DNA from: Thalassoglobus neptunius
GTDB lineage: Bacteria; Planctomycetota; Planctomycetia; Planctomycetales; Planctomycetaceae
Reading direction: 5' to 3'
Assembly: GCF_007859735.1 (NCBI RefSeq)
Contig: NZ_SIHI01000001.1
Span: forward strand, 2,778,884-2,842,883
Length of the DNA stretch: 64,000 bases
The notes beneath the pieces were generated by a model. It worked only from the letters and a program-made list of their open reading frames with translations, was not told where the DNA came from and searched no databases. Both the position numbers and the translations under genes were made by a program. The first letter of the stretch is position 1. Every line of letters begins with the position of its first letter. Of this stretch, positions 15,772 to 23,671 are shown piece after piece.

Positions 15772-17200
15772 TGCTCGCCTCCGACCTGGAGGCTTCGTTC
15801 TCATTGGTCGGCAAAGTGGAGTTTTTGTAGCCTTGCCTCAGAGCCGTCCTCGCGATGACCTCAAACCACCAACTCGGATCATGGCCTAAAGAATTGGCCA
15901 GACCGTTGGCGGCCCGTCTCCAATGATCGATCCCCAAGTCGTGAGACAGAAGTCTCCTGACTTCGAACTCACCTAGATCGGACTGGGAGAATAGTTCTAC
16001 ATCCCTTGCCCGCTTTGACAGTCCCCGCTCGACCTGATCGCCCCACCTCTTCTCAGCCTCATTCCTCATCGCTTCCGAAATCGTCGGGAATGATGCTTCT
16101 GGATTCGGAAGCTTCACGCCCCATTCTTTCGATCGATACTCCGGAGCTTCATTCCACTCACGAAAGATCCGTTCAAGAGCCTTCGGACACAGAACCTCTT
16201 TGAACCGACACTCGTCTGGCCACTTTCGATAAACGATCATCTCCCAGACCAATTCATGATTCAGTCCGGTCAATTCGCACATCTGCCTCAAAGTCCACCC
16301 GCGACACTTCGCCATATTAAGGATCAGCCACGCTGGATCGCTGTGATACATCCAGTCCGATCGTGGCGAATTGTCGTCAGTCTCTTTCTCTGCCTGACCC
16401 TGTTCCTCAGTGGACTCTTCGGATTCCGACCCCGCAACGTGACATTTCACTTTCTCGGCAAGCATCTCCCACCATTCTTGCTTTTCGCCGAATCGCACAG
16501 CCAAGTAGTTCAGGACGTCTCCCACATCCCGTCCTTCAAACACCCAAGTGTCACCCCTCATTAGGGATTCAAACACATGCGAACTAAGCGGCATTCGGGA
16601 GTATTCGTATCGATACTTTCCGTCAACTGCTCGCTTCTGGATCTCGTCAGCGATTGAATGCTTCTCAATCGGTTCAGGAAACTTCCAGTCTTTTCTTTCC
16701 CCCTTCGATGCAACTACACGCATCGGTTGATAGAAACGATGCGTGTCTTCTTCACCTTCCTCAACTGGATCAGACGGCTGCTCACTGTCTGACGGTGTCT
16801 CATCGCAGGGCAACGTCACATCGGCTTTCGGAGTCCAGTTCTGGACGATCTCACGAACCTGATCGGGCGCAGAGGAGTTGAAACCCTGAATGAACGCATC
16901 CAGTGTTCCAGAAGCTTTCAGTTTCTCCAGCAATTCCGGAATTGCTGGCCCGTCTTCGCTGGTCTCAGATTTATTCACCGCGTTCAAACGGAGGGCAAAT
17001 GTCTCCAATTGCCCCTCGATCGAACTCAACAGGGACTTCAAGTCATCTGTGATCATGTCGCATGGCGGAACTTCAAAGTCGTCAGGCCCATACTTGGAAA
17101 CAAACTCCAGCAAGTCTTTGCACTTCTCCGCGTACTGTTTGACAGCACCGCGAAGATGAATACCCAACAGGCGAAAATTCGAATCATTACTCATCAACAT
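15764..17200 (-). CDS. large hypothetical phage protein, 478 aa
   Basis: An acidic protein with a helical N-terminal part (1-130), a low-complexity acidic linker (about 135-155), a central domain, a second acidic linker (about 258-280), and a C-terminal region. That region includes an HTH-like stretch (GWTLRQMCELTGLNHELVWEMI, near 300) and an RRLLSHDLGIDHWRRAANGL stretch. HTH-like helices may bind DNA, but I do not recognise a family. The gene starts a unit behind a palindrome and a GCCGA-loop hairpin. An ATG at 17194 is an alternative start with better ribosome-site spacing. Confidence 0.65.
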   Translation of the reverse strand: MLMSNDSNFRLLGIHLRGAVKQYAEKCKDLLEFVSKYGPDDFEVPPCDMITDDLKSLLSSIEGQLETFALRLNAVNKSETSEDGPAIPELLEKLKASGTLDAFIQGFNSSAPDQVREIVQNWTPKADVTLPCDETPSDSEQPSDPVEEGEEDTHRFYQPMRVVASKGERKDWKFPEPIEKHSIADEIQKRAVDGKYRYEYSRMPLSSHVFESLMRGDTWVFEGRDVGDVLNYLAVRFGEKQEWWEMLAEKVKCHVAGSESEESTEEQGQAEKETDDNSPRSDWMYHSDPAWLILNMAKCRGWTLRQMCELTGLNHELVWEMIVYRKWPDECRFKEVLCPKALERIFREWNEAPEYRSKEWGVKLPNPEASFPTISEAMRNEAEKRWGDQVERGLSKRARDVELFSQSDLGEFEVRRLLSHDLGIDHWRRAANGLANSLGHDPSWWFEVIARTALRQGYKNSTLPTNENEASRSEASNG

Positions 17201-17207
17201 TTTTCCC

Positions 17208-17226
17208 AGTCGGATCGGCCCCGACT
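17208..17226 (-). promoter_or_regulatory. leader hairpin with GCCGA pentaloop
   Basis: Seven-bp stem (AGTCGGG/TCCGACT, last pair wobble) closing a GCCGA loop, directly followed by GGGA and the start of the 15764-17200 gene. Position and loop match the hairpins before the 21123, 18542, 21439 and 36039 starts. Confidence 0.5.
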
Positions 17227-17260
17227 TAGCCTTTGCTGCTCACCAGCCATCTACAGACCA

Positions 17261-17280
17261 TTTTGTTAAGCTCAACAAAA
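17261..17280. promoter_or_regulatory. 20-bp intercistronic palindrome (copy 3)
   Basis: TTTTGTTAAG/CTCAACAAAA, two 10-base arms with one wobble-type mismatch, between the stop of the 75-aa gene and the start of the 478-aa gene. It shares the GTTAAG/CTYAAC core with the palindromes at 15490 and 21178 but lacks their centre. Confidence 0.4.
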
Positions 17281-17284
17281 CGGC

Positions 17285-17512
17285 TTACCAGTTCTCCACA
17301 CAGCGAACTTCGAACACTCCTCGGCACTCGTTCGGGTAGTGTTCTATGAAATAATTGATCGCGATTTCTTCGTTCATAAAACTCCGACGAGAGATCAGAC
17401 CGCCGCCCATCGCTTCCGGTGTCCTCAGTTCATACACCTGAGTCAATCCGGTCAGTTCTGTTTCACTAATCAGCGACTCCATCTCTTCTCCGATCTCAGG
17501 AGTCCACGTCAT
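17285..17512 (-). CDS. hypothetical phage protein, 75 aa
   Basis: A small acidic protein (MTWTPEIGEEMESLISE). Its ATG overlaps the stop of the preceding 119-aa gene as ATGA. No family is recognised. Confidence 0.55.
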   Translation of the reverse strand: MTWTPEIGEEMESLISETELTGLTQVYELRTPEAMGGGLISRRSFMNEEIAINYFIEHYPNECRGVFEVRCVENW

Positions 17513-17868
17513 TGATCCAACTCCTCAAGCATCATCTCAATCTTTGTGACAACGATCCCTGCTCCGTCCCGTTCTCCAGGACTTAGACCACCGCATTCAC
17601 ACTTTGATTGAATCCAGCACTTCAGACGTTTCAACAGATCCCTGTTCGAATCTCTTTGAAGGCTCACTACGAACTGAAGTGCCGAGATCACGTCGCTGTC
17701 AGTGAACTGACTCCCCTTCCCAGCGAGCAACTGACTGTTCTCCAACGATGGAGGCCAGTTGGAGGACTCTGAGTCTTGACCTGACCCACCAGGTTTCTTC
17801 GGTCGCTTGCTTGATTTCAGCGATTTGTTCTGCCCACCTTTTCGAACTTTTCCCTCTTCGATATTCAT
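17509..17868 (-). CDS. hypothetical phage protein, 119 aa
   Basis: A basic, disordered N-terminus (KSLKSSKRPKKPGGSG) followed by a helical domain with CWIQSKCECGG near residue 86. Coupled to both neighbours by ATGA overlaps. No family is recognised. Confidence 0.55.
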   Translation of the reverse strand: MNIEEGKVRKGGQNKSLKSSKRPKKPGGSGQDSESSNWPPSLENSQLLAGKGSQFTDSDVISALQFVVSLQRDSNRDLLKRLKCWIQSKCECGGLSPGERDGAGIVVTKIEMMLEELDQ

Positions 17869-18173
17869 CGACTTTCCCCACTCTTGAAACCCGTTGGATC
17901 ACCAATCACCAGTGTTTTCACGTTCCCCAAACCAACCTTGATCGATCCGGGATCTCCGTAGGAATAAGGTCTCGACTTCGCATAGCAGCGAACCCAACGA
18001 CCACCCCGCTTCACGAAGATCCCCCATCGCTGACGACCGTACGGACGCTCTCCAACTGGTCGCAACTGGATGTCCCCGCACTGGTGATATCCCTGTCGAG
18101 TCACTCTCCAGTTGACTCGCTTGACCAACACGGTTTCGCCTTCGATCTTCGGTGGTGAAATCTCAATGGGCAT
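17865..18173 (-). CDS. hypothetical phage protein, 102 aa
   Basis: Start taken at the ATG at 18173 (MPIEISPPKIEGE), after the terminator hairpin of the upstream gene; any longer form would read through that hairpin. A basic, beta-rich protein (RRPY-like repeats of Gly, Arg, Tyr). No family is recognised. Confidence 0.55.
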   Translation of the reverse strand: MPIEISPPKIEGETVLVKRVNWRVTRQGYHQCGDIQLRPVGERPYGRQRWGIFVKRGGRWVRCYAKSRPYSYGDPGSIKVGLGNVKTLVIGDPTGFKSGESR

Positions 18174-18191
18174 TTTGTGCTCTCCACAAAA

Positions 18192-18217
18192 GCCTCCCCG
18201 AATTTCTCCGGGGAGGC
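18192..18217 (-). terminator. rho-independent terminator after the 103-aa gene
   Basis: Nine-bp GC-rich stem (GCCTCCCCG/CGGGGAGGC) with an 8-base loop, followed on the minus strand by TTTTG. It ends the short unit that starts at promoter c. Confidence 0.7.
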
Positions 18218-18230
18218 TCAACCAGATTCA

Positions 18231-18542
18231 CTACAGGCACTCAGTCAGCTTTTCGATAACCTCATCCGGAATGCGATTTACATCAAGAGACTTCCCGTTG
18301 ACTGTCGCGTCCACGGCGACGACTTCACCGCTCTTGTAAGAACCGAACTCGTCACTGACCCACTCCATCGATCGACGGACTTCAAACTCTACTCGGAATT
18401 CCGCGTCTTCAGTGAAGCCAAGAGACTCTGCAATGGAACCGAGTTCACGATGTGGGTTGTCATCAGCGTCAATCCAGTCGCCCTCAATGTTGGCGATTTC
18501 GATGACTGAGTAAGTGGTCTCTGAAGCGAAAGAGTGAGACAT
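18231..18542 (-). CDS. hypothetical phage protein, 103 aa, in its own operator-controlled unit
   Basis: An acidic alpha/beta protein (MSHSFASETTYSVIEIANIEG). It has its own promoter (c) with paired operators, a leader with hairpins and a terminator right after the stop, so it can be made alone. Such isolation suggests a regulatory or early-acting product, but no motif supports a specific role. The ATG at 18542 has AAGGAG upstream. Confidence 0.65.
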   Translation of the reverse strand: MSHSFASETTYSVIEIANIEGDWIDADDNPHRELGSIAESLGFTEDAEFRVEFEVRRSMEWVSDEFGSYKSGEVVAVDATVNGKSLDVNRIPDEVIEKLTECL

Positions 18543-18557
18543 CTTGAAGACTCCTTA

Positions 18558-18620
18558 CCAGTTCCCCACTGGCTGGGTTTTCCTGATCCGCTCAGGTTTG
18601 CGTTTGTCGAATGTTCGACA
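18558..18620 (-). promoter_or_regulatory. leader of the 18542 gene: 5'-terminal hairpin plus two pentaloop hairpins
   Basis: Hairpin at 18605-18620 (TGTCGA/TCGACA) begins 5 bases after the -10 box. A second at 18582-18596 (CCTGA/TCAGG, loop GCGGA) and a third at 18558-18572 (CCAGT/ACTGG, loop GGGGA) follow, the last one two bases before AAGGAG. Confidence 0.6.
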
Positions 18621-18625
18621 CGTTG

Positions 18626-18686
18626 ACTCTATCGTAATAACGACGACGAATCAATGATGGATCAATCCGTTTCGGCGGTTTTACGA
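18626..18686 (-). promoter_or_regulatory. promoter c with paired TCG-N9-CGA operators
   Basis: -35 TTGATT (18649-18654), 17-bp spacer, -10 TAGAGT (18626-18631). Operator 1 TCGTCG-N3-TTACGA is at 18632-18646. Operator 2 TCGTAA-N3-CGCCGA is at 18672-18686, 40 bp upstream and overlapping the stop codon of the next gene. Confidence 0.72.
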
Positions 18687-18929
18687 AAAATGTTCGTGCA
18701 AGGTTTCTGGCCAGAACCACTCTGCCAGAATCCGCTCGTCATGGTTGGACTGTTCCTTGCACGCTCTGTCTGGTCTGATCATACGACCACGCGACGTAAA
18801 CAGAACAAGCCCTTGGCTCACCTTTTTGTCGAGATAAAGATCGACATCAGCCATCACATCCAACGGCATCAGCAAAGGAATGTAACCGTTTTCGTCTTTG
18901 TAAATCCTGTATGCGACTTCGGCACTCAT
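18681..18929 (-). CDS. hypothetical phage protein, 82 aa
   Basis: Start at the ATG at 18929 (MSAEVAYRIYKDENGYIPL) seven bases after GAGG. A small alpha/beta protein with a basic patch (TSRGRMIRPDR). It follows the large methyltransferase gene. No family is recognised. Confidence 0.55.
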   Translation of the reverse strand: MSAEVAYRIYKDENGYIPLLMPLDVMADVDLYLDKKVSQGLVLFTSRGRMIRPDRACKEQSNHDERILAEWFWPETLHEHFS

Positions 18930-18990
18930 CGTAGACCTCAGAAAAAGAAAGAGAGCGGGACGACATCTCACCCCGCTGAGAAGATCCCAC

Positions 18991-21123
18991 TCACTTGTCG
19001 ATCACAACCAGCCGCGTTTGCACACCAGTGGATCGAAACGCATTTCCTCGACTGAAGGCATCACTTGGAAGCTGACGACTCCAACCGTTGACCTCGTTTT
19101 CCAACCAGTCACGAAAGCCCTCCGCTTTCGAGTCACTCCGAAAGAATGGCCCCTCACTCATGATGGAAACCAAACGCCCACCTTCTGCAAGTTCTTCATA
19201 AGCGTGCTGGACGTGAACGATATCCGCCCCGTTCTCAAAAGGTGGATTGGCCACGATTCGGTCATAGAGATCTTTGTCGAGTTTCGGTTCAAGGAAATCG
19301 CGACGATCGTCCAGTGTGTGACCTTTCGCTTTCAGAATTTCTCTCAGACGCGAACTGATCTCGACGCAGACCACTTCACAATCCGCCGCTTCTCTCGCAG
19401 CATCGGCCAGTGAACCAATCCCCGCAGACGGTTCCAGGACTTTCATTCCGTCACGAATGCCTGCTTCCTGAATCACGAGTTCACAGATATCGTCCGGAGT
19501 CGGAAAGAACCCGTCAATTTTCACTCCGATCAGATCCCGCATCATCTTCTGAACTGGCGGCTCTTCTTCGATCACACCAAGCAAAGGAAGCAACGCTCTG
19601 AGTGCATGCCGCATCTCATAGATTGAATGAATTCCAAGTCTCTGAAACCGCTTCCAGTCGGTAATGTCGTCTTGAATCCAAACGCACTCAAACCCCGTCT
19701 TGACTGCTTTCGAGTATGCTGCTGACAATTCCTCGATTTCGAAAGTGCTTCGAAAGTGAACTGTTTCGTTGTAGTCACCTTTCCGCTGAAACCTTTCTAC
19801 TCGCTTCTTAATCTTCTGCCCCAGCCGGATCGCACCTTTGACTTTCAATAAGTGGTTCCCCATGTCGTACAAGTGCCGAGCATAGACTTCTGGATGTGGC
19901 AGTTCGGCGAATCTCACATCACTCGGTTCCGTCCGACTCTCTCGAATCGAATTCGCTGACAGATTCCGCTCGTAGTTGCTCAAACCCTCAGCAAGCTCTT
20001 TGACCTGTTTCTCCTGTCGCTTGCGTGTTGCAGCCCAGAGCACCGACTTAAGACCGTCAACGTCAGTCAGATAGCGGATGTCTCGTAACGGATGCTCAGG
20101 ATCGGACTCCACTGCGTCTGCAATCGCTCGCACTGTCTTGGCTTGAGCCAAGTCACATCTCGCACGTTCACGAGCGTAGGCAGATTCTCCCGCCCTTTTG
20201 TGAGTGTTCTCTTTGCGTTCTCGATTCAACTCATGGTTTGCGCGAGACTCGATTCCTTCCGCAAGTTCCCGGAGTCGCTCAACGGCGGTTAGTTCTTTCC
20301 GTCTCTGTCGGTTCGCCAGGATCTCCGATCGATCGGTGTCACCATGCAGCAGGCTCAGAAACTGATCTGCCTGAGACTTCTCGTAGAATTGGAATCCCGC
20401 GTCAGATTTCTTGAATGATGAATACCACCCTCCAAGCTGCTTGGCCTTGACCAGAAGCTCTCTGTAGTGCTCCGTGGGAATTCGACATCCCATCTGAACA
20501 ATCCACAATGGGCACTGATTCTTGTCGTGATAGCCTTCTTTCAGGCTCAATTCGAGACCGTCCACGCTGAATTGTTCAACCGTGGTTGACCGCTTCTTAC
20601 TTTCGCGTAGTTCGCGCCGACTCTCTGACTCCAATCGATCCCACAAAGCAAGTTGTTCATCGCTCAGACTGGAGTCATCCAGCAATCGTGAACGCTTTCG
20701 AAATTCTTCCAGAGTCTCCGGATTCTCAATGACTTTGAGGTTCTGGTCGACTCGGTCCTGAATCACTTTGACATGGTTCTGAATGTCTTCGTCGGTCAAT
20801 TTCTTTGCGTGGAGCAGCAGTGCTTGCTCTTTGGTTTCTGAAAATGGCTCCCATGAGAAAGAGTCGCCGGGAAGCAACTGCATTTGCAGAGAGTCGATGA
20901 TACTGTCGACGATCTCCTTTTTGGTGCTTCGTCCAGCACCATCAGGCGCCAGTTCCTTGAGCGTCTTCTTGTTCAATTCCAGAGCAATCTGCTCATGTTC
21001 ATCGATTGACCGCCGCATCGTCTCACGAACCTCATCGGCCGTTATCTGTCCAGATCGGACTCGCTTAACATCAGCCAGAATCTTCGCCAGTGCTGACTGG
21101 CCATTTGCAACAAGAGCAGTCAT
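18991..21123 (-). CDS. large N6-adenine-type DNA methyltransferase
   Basis: A 710-residue protein. The C-terminal domain has FFPTPDDICELVI (from about 538), the SAM-binding LEPSAGIGSLA at about 563-573 and the catalytic NPPF at 626-629, the order of N6-adenine methyltransferases that modify DNA. The N-terminal 530 residues contain long charged helices and a compact part (GGWYSSFKKSDAGFQFYE, near 230) seen in large plasmid and phage methylases. It may protect phage DNA from restriction. A GCCGA-loop hairpin and GGGAG precede the ATG. The preceding 71-aa gene and the palindrome between them place it downstream of promoter d. Confidence 0.82.
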   Translation of the reverse strand: MTALVANGQSALAKILADVKRVRSGQITADEVRETMRRSIDEHEQIALELNKKTLKELAPDGAGRSTKKEIVDSIIDSLQMQLLPGDSFSWEPFSETKEQALLLHAKKLTDEDIQNHVKVIQDRVDQNLKVIENPETLEEFRKRSRLLDDSSLSDEQLALWDRLESESRRELRESKKRSTTVEQFSVDGLELSLKEGYHDKNQCPLWIVQMGCRIPTEHYRELLVKAKQLGGWYSSFKKSDAGFQFYEKSQADQFLSLLHGDTDRSEILANRQRRKELTAVERLRELAEGIESRANHELNRERKENTHKRAGESAYARERARCDLAQAKTVRAIADAVESDPEHPLRDIRYLTDVDGLKSVLWAATRKRQEKQVKELAEGLSNYERNLSANSIRESRTEPSDVRFAELPHPEVYARHLYDMGNHLLKVKGAIRLGQKIKKRVERFQRKGDYNETVHFRSTFEIEELSAAYSKAVKTGFECVWIQDDITDWKRFQRLGIHSIYEMRHALRALLPLLGVIEEEPPVQKMMRDLIGVKIDGFFPTPDDICELVIQEAGIRDGMKVLEPSAGIGSLADAAREAADCEVVCVEISSRLREILKAKGHTLDDRRDFLEPKLDKDLYDRIVANPPFENGADIVHVQHAYEELAEGGRLVSIMSEGPFFRSDSKAEGFRDWLENEVNGWSRQLPSDAFSRGNAFRSTGVQTRLVVIDK

Positions 21124-21139
21124 TTGAGCATTCTCCCTA

Positions 21140-21154
21140 CCAGATCGGCTCTGG
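21140..21154 (-). promoter_or_regulatory. leader hairpin with GCCGA pentaloop before the large methyltransferase
   Basis: Five-bp stem CCAGA/TCTGG with loop GCCGA, followed after two bases by the GGGAG ribosome site. Same stem as the recE leader hairpin but with a different loop base. Confidence 0.5.
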
Positions 21155-21177
21155 TTCAGCCTTGGCTTTCGAAGCCT

Positions 21178-21210
21178 GTTGAACTGTTAAGGATTCCTTG
21201 ACAGTTCAAC
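21178..21210. promoter_or_regulatory. 33-bp intercistronic palindrome (copy 2)
   Basis: Two 16-base arms around one centre base with a single wobble-type mismatch, between the 71-aa gene and the large methyltransferase. It shares an identical 19-base core with the palindrome at 15490-15516; the flanking arm bases differ and still pair. Confidence 0.5.
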
Positions 21211-21223
21211 TTGTAAGCAATGG

Positions 21224-21439
21224 TTACAGGTTCTTTTCAATTTGAAACAGTTCCAGCGGAACATCCAGGGCAATTGCCACACCGCGAATCTTCTGTGCAA
21301 GAGACTGAGAATACTCTTCGAACACAGTAATCGGGATCTCTCCCGTCTCGACCATGCCCACGAAACAACTGAGCGTAAAGCTCTCAAGGTGGTTGCCGGT
21401 CAAATAAGCGTCAATCTTCTGCTTTTGCTCTGGCGTCAT
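21224..21439 (-). CDS. hypothetical phage protein, 71 aa
   Basis: An all-helical small acidic protein (MTPEQKQKIDAYLTGNH ... IALDVPLELFQIEK). The pattern and length resemble small phage regulatory or antitoxin-like proteins, but there is no clear HTH motif. It is the first gene after promoter d. The ATG at 21439 has GAGG upstream. Confidence 0.55.
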   Translation of the reverse strand: MTPEQKQKIDAYLTGNHLESFTLSCFVGMVETGEIPITVFEEYSQSLAQKIRGVAIALDVPLELFQIEKNL

Positions 21440-21453
21440 TTCAGCAGCCTCTT

Positions 21454-21492
21454 CCTGATCCGCTCAGGTTGCGTTGTCGAATTTGCTTCGAC
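21454..21492 (-). promoter_or_regulatory. leader of the 21439 gene: 5'-terminal hairpin plus pentaloop hairpin
   Basis: Hairpin at 21476-21492 (GTCGAA/TTCGAC, loop GCAAA) begins 6 bases after the -10 box. Hairpin at 21454-21468 (CCTGA/TCAGG, loop GCGGA) is identical to the one in the 18542 leader and lies just before the ribosome site. Confidence 0.62.
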
Positions 21493-21498
21493 TCGTTA

Positions 21499-21559
21499 AT
21501 CGTATCGGCATTGTGCCGACGAAGCAACAATTAGTTCTGAACATTCGTCACATTCACGG
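21499..21559 (-). promoter_or_regulatory. promoter d with paired TCG-N9-CGA operators
   Basis: -35 TTGCTT (21522-21527), 17-bp spacer, -10 TACGAT (21499-21504). Operator 1 is the perfect palindrome TCGGCA-N3-TGCCGA at 21505-21519. Operator 2 at 21545-21559 is imperfect (CCG-N9-CGA) and overlaps the end of the upstream gene. Spacing is again exactly 40 bp. Confidence 0.72.
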
Positions 21560-21985
21560 AATCGACTGAGCGAAGAGTTTTCCGACGCAACTGACCGGGA
21601 ACTTTGCGAGCAAGCTGGCACCGGCCTGAAGCGACTCAGTCAGTTCTCGCATCAACTTCTCGCCATCTATCTCATCAGGCGCAGCGACCCAGTATTCACG
21701 ATTCAGTTTCGGGTCATCCCGAAGAACTCGCATCCGAAAAACAAAGAGCGGTATTTGGCCACAGCAGGCCACGAGATCCCCTAACCGCTCAGCAAAAAAG
21801 AACTTCACATTTCCGTTGCTGTTGACTGAATCGATGGCATCCACGAGTCCGCAACCGATTGCGTACCGCGTGTCCCGGACCGTTCTTTCGTCTTCCGTTC
21901 CCCTGTCAACCGTCTCCTGAATGACAAACCGATAAACCGCCGCTGACTCCTGATCAGTCTCTAACACTTGGCCTCCAGTGATCAC
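21554..21985 (-). CDS. hypothetical phage protein, about 143 aa
   Basis: The start is uncertain: the GTG at 21985 has CAGGG six bases upstream, and a TTG at 22003 would add six residues. Mixed alpha/beta protein with three Cys in the middle (GCGLV, ACCGQIP). No family is recognised. Confidence 0.5.
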   Translation of the reverse strand: MITGGQVLETDQESAAVYRFVIQETVDRGTEDERTVRDTRYAIGCGLVDAIDSVNSNGNVKFFFAERLGDLVACCGQIPLFVFRMRVLRDDPKLNREYWVAAPDEIDGEKLMRELTESLQAGASLLAKFPVSCVGKLFAQSIP

Positions 21986-22052
21986 AATAGCCCTGCTGCA
22001 CAAGTCACAGACGCCATCTTAGGCCATATGAAGAGATTGTCCATAAAACCGA

Positions 22053-22295
22053 TCAACCTGTTCCATCCTCCCCGTCAAATTCCAGTGTCAGCTTTCTGGC
22101 CTTCTCAAGAGTTCTTTCATCAATCGACTGATCTCTCATGACTTGCCAAACTAGCTCTTTCAGCGTTTCAAAAGCACGTTCCAACCGAATCCATCGACAA
22201 CATTCATCGCAATTTCCGCATCGTTCACACGACGATCTACCCAATGAGTTGACTCGAACTGTCCGTCTCAGGCCGTCTTTCGTTGATCTCATCAT
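22053..22295 (-). CDS. small zinc-binding-like protein, 80 aa
   Basis: Basic N-terminus followed by CERCGNCDECC near residues 23-33, likely a zinc knuckle, and a helical C-terminus. AAAGGG precedes the tandem ATG codons. No family is assigned. Confidence 0.5.
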   Translation of the reverse strand: MMRSTKDGLRRTVRVNSLGRSSCERCGNCDECCRWIRLERAFETLKELVWQVMRDQSIDERTLEKARKLTLEFDGEDGTG

Positions 22296-22397
22296 CGCCC
22301 TTTCTCATCGAGAAAAATGCCCTCATTGTATTAGCGTTTTTGTTTCAAACAGAATCAACAGATTCCTCCAAATCAGGACAGTCACCAATAAGAAAGT

Positions 22398-22784
22398 TCA
22401 CATGCCAACGGAACAAACAGAATCGCTAGAACATTCGGAACTGACAATCCGCTGAACAACCCTGTCCACCGAAGCCTCCGAAACGTCCAGGCGGAACGCC
22501 ATCTGGCGCGTTGACCAGCCCCTGTGAAAGTGGACTCGCACCCAGTCGATCTGGTCTTCGGAAAGTTGACGGCACATGATTTCAGCCTTGACTGACACCC
22601 TGCGGTCTCTGGGCTCAATCATGTGTCTCTCGCCACTTCGGAAGCGTAGCAAAGCCTCATACCGTTCTTCTGGAGGTGACAGAATGTAGGCTCTCCACAA
22701 TCTGTCTGACGCCTCTTCTGACGTCTCCATCCGGCGAACTCGTGGAACATTCAGGTCGTCTAAGTCGTATTCATCCCTGATCAT
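22398..22784 (-). CDS. HTH-domain DNA-binding protein, 128 aa
   Basis: The C-terminal third contains a helix-turn-helix that fits a sigma-region-4-like or homeodomain-like pattern: LSEDQIDWVRVHFHRGWS then TRQMAFRLDVSEASVDRVVQ. The N-terminus is Asp/Arg-rich. It could be a transcription regulator of the element, one of several candidates for the operator-binding factor. I chose the ATG at 22784 with AAAGGG in front. Confidence 0.65.
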   Translation of the reverse strand: MIRDEYDLDDLNVPRVRRMETSEEASDRLWRAYILSPPEERYEALLRFRSGERHMIEPRDRRVSVKAEIMCRQLSEDQIDWVRVHFHRGWSTRQMAFRLDVSEASVDRVVQRIVSSECSSDSVCSVGM

Positions 22785-22801
22785 CTCAGAGCCCTTTCTT
22801 T

Positions 22802-23377
22802 TCACATCTCGCGGAGTGACCTGATCAGTTCGACGGTCGCTTGGGCATCGCCAGCAGCATCATGATTCCCACGTTCGATCCCGAAGTAATCGCAAAGATT
22901 TTCAAGCTTGTAGTCCTTCGGCCCACTCCCGTCATGCATTGCAAATTTCCATCTTGCCAACTGACATGTGTCCCAGGACGCTGAATAGCATGGGCAGAAT
23001 TCGTCTGCTTTCTTGTACCAATCTTGAAGGAATGGCAAGTCAAAGCGGTCAGAGTTGTGACCAACCATTTGCGCGACGAAGTATGGTTTGCCTCTTCGAC
23101 TGATCAATTCCACATCACAATAGTCTCGCAACCAGCCACTAAAGTCTTGACGCGCCTGATATTCGTCTACCGCTTCGCGTTTCCATACAGCAGGATCATA
23201 GGAGTTCTTCTCCAGAGCATCGCGAGTTGCATCCTGCTCTCGGAACTGAACCTTGACCTCGAATTGATCCAATACCCTCAAGGATGAGAATTCAACTGCG
23301 ATAGCAGCCAGTTGGGTAATTGGATGAATCCTCGAATTGAACCCACCCGTCTCCAAGTCAAACACGACAACATTCAT
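22802..23377 (-). CDS. DEDD-type 3'-5' exonuclease
   Basis: A 191-residue exonuclease. The catalytic Asp7 and Glu9 are in VVVFDLETGG, a middle Asp lies in GHNSDRFDLPFL, and the C-terminal motif is GNHDAAGDAQATVELI with the final Asp. This is the DnaQ/RNase T-like fold, which hydrolyses DNA or RNA from 3' ends; phage copies often proofread or degrade host DNA. Start at the ATG at 23377, about 10 bases after AGGGG. Confidence 0.85.
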   Translation of the reverse strand: MNVVVFDLETGGFNSRIHPITQLAAIAVEFSSLRVLDQFEVKVQFREQDATRDALEKNSYDPAVWKREAVDEYQARQDFSGWLRDYCDVELISRRGKPYFVAQMVGHNSDRFDLPFLQDWYKKADEFCPCYSASWDTCQLARWKFAMHDGSGPKDYKLENLCDYFGIERGNHDAAGDAQATVELIRSLREM

Positions 23378-23398
23378 ACTCAACAACCCCTTTCTGAT

Positions 23399-23671
23399 TT
23401 AGCTTGAAGCCTTTCGCGATCGAGCGATGTCGGCTTGCATTTTCTTTTCAGCAAGCTTGATCCGCTCTTGCTCGCGATCGATTTGCCATTGTTCGACCGA
23501 GGCTACACGGTACATCTCCGTTCCACACTGGAACGTCACGAAGTCGATCTCCCCACGATCTTTAGCGCTTTGGATCGTGCTTCGTGGAACATCGAACTTC
23601 CTTGCACAATACGCTGGTGAAGCATACTGATCGGTGTTAATCATCATTTCTTCGGTTCTCGCCTCAATCAT
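23399..23671 (-). CDS. excisionase/MerR-like HTH protein, 90 aa
   Basis: A winged-helix DNA-binding pattern YASPAYCARKFDVPRSTIQS then AKDRGEIDFVTFQCGTEMYR, followed by VASVEQWQ and a charged helical tail. This is the AlpA/excisionase (HTH_17-like) family, which acts as small transcription or excision factors. Its ATG overlaps the stop of the preceding gene as ATGA, so it is made from promoter f. A candidate autoregulator of the paired-operator regulon. Confidence 0.7.
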   Translation of the reverse strand: MIEARTEEMMINTDQYASPAYCARKFDVPRSTIQSAKDRGEIDFVTFQCGTEMYRVASVEQWQIDREQERIKLAEKKMQADIARSRKASS

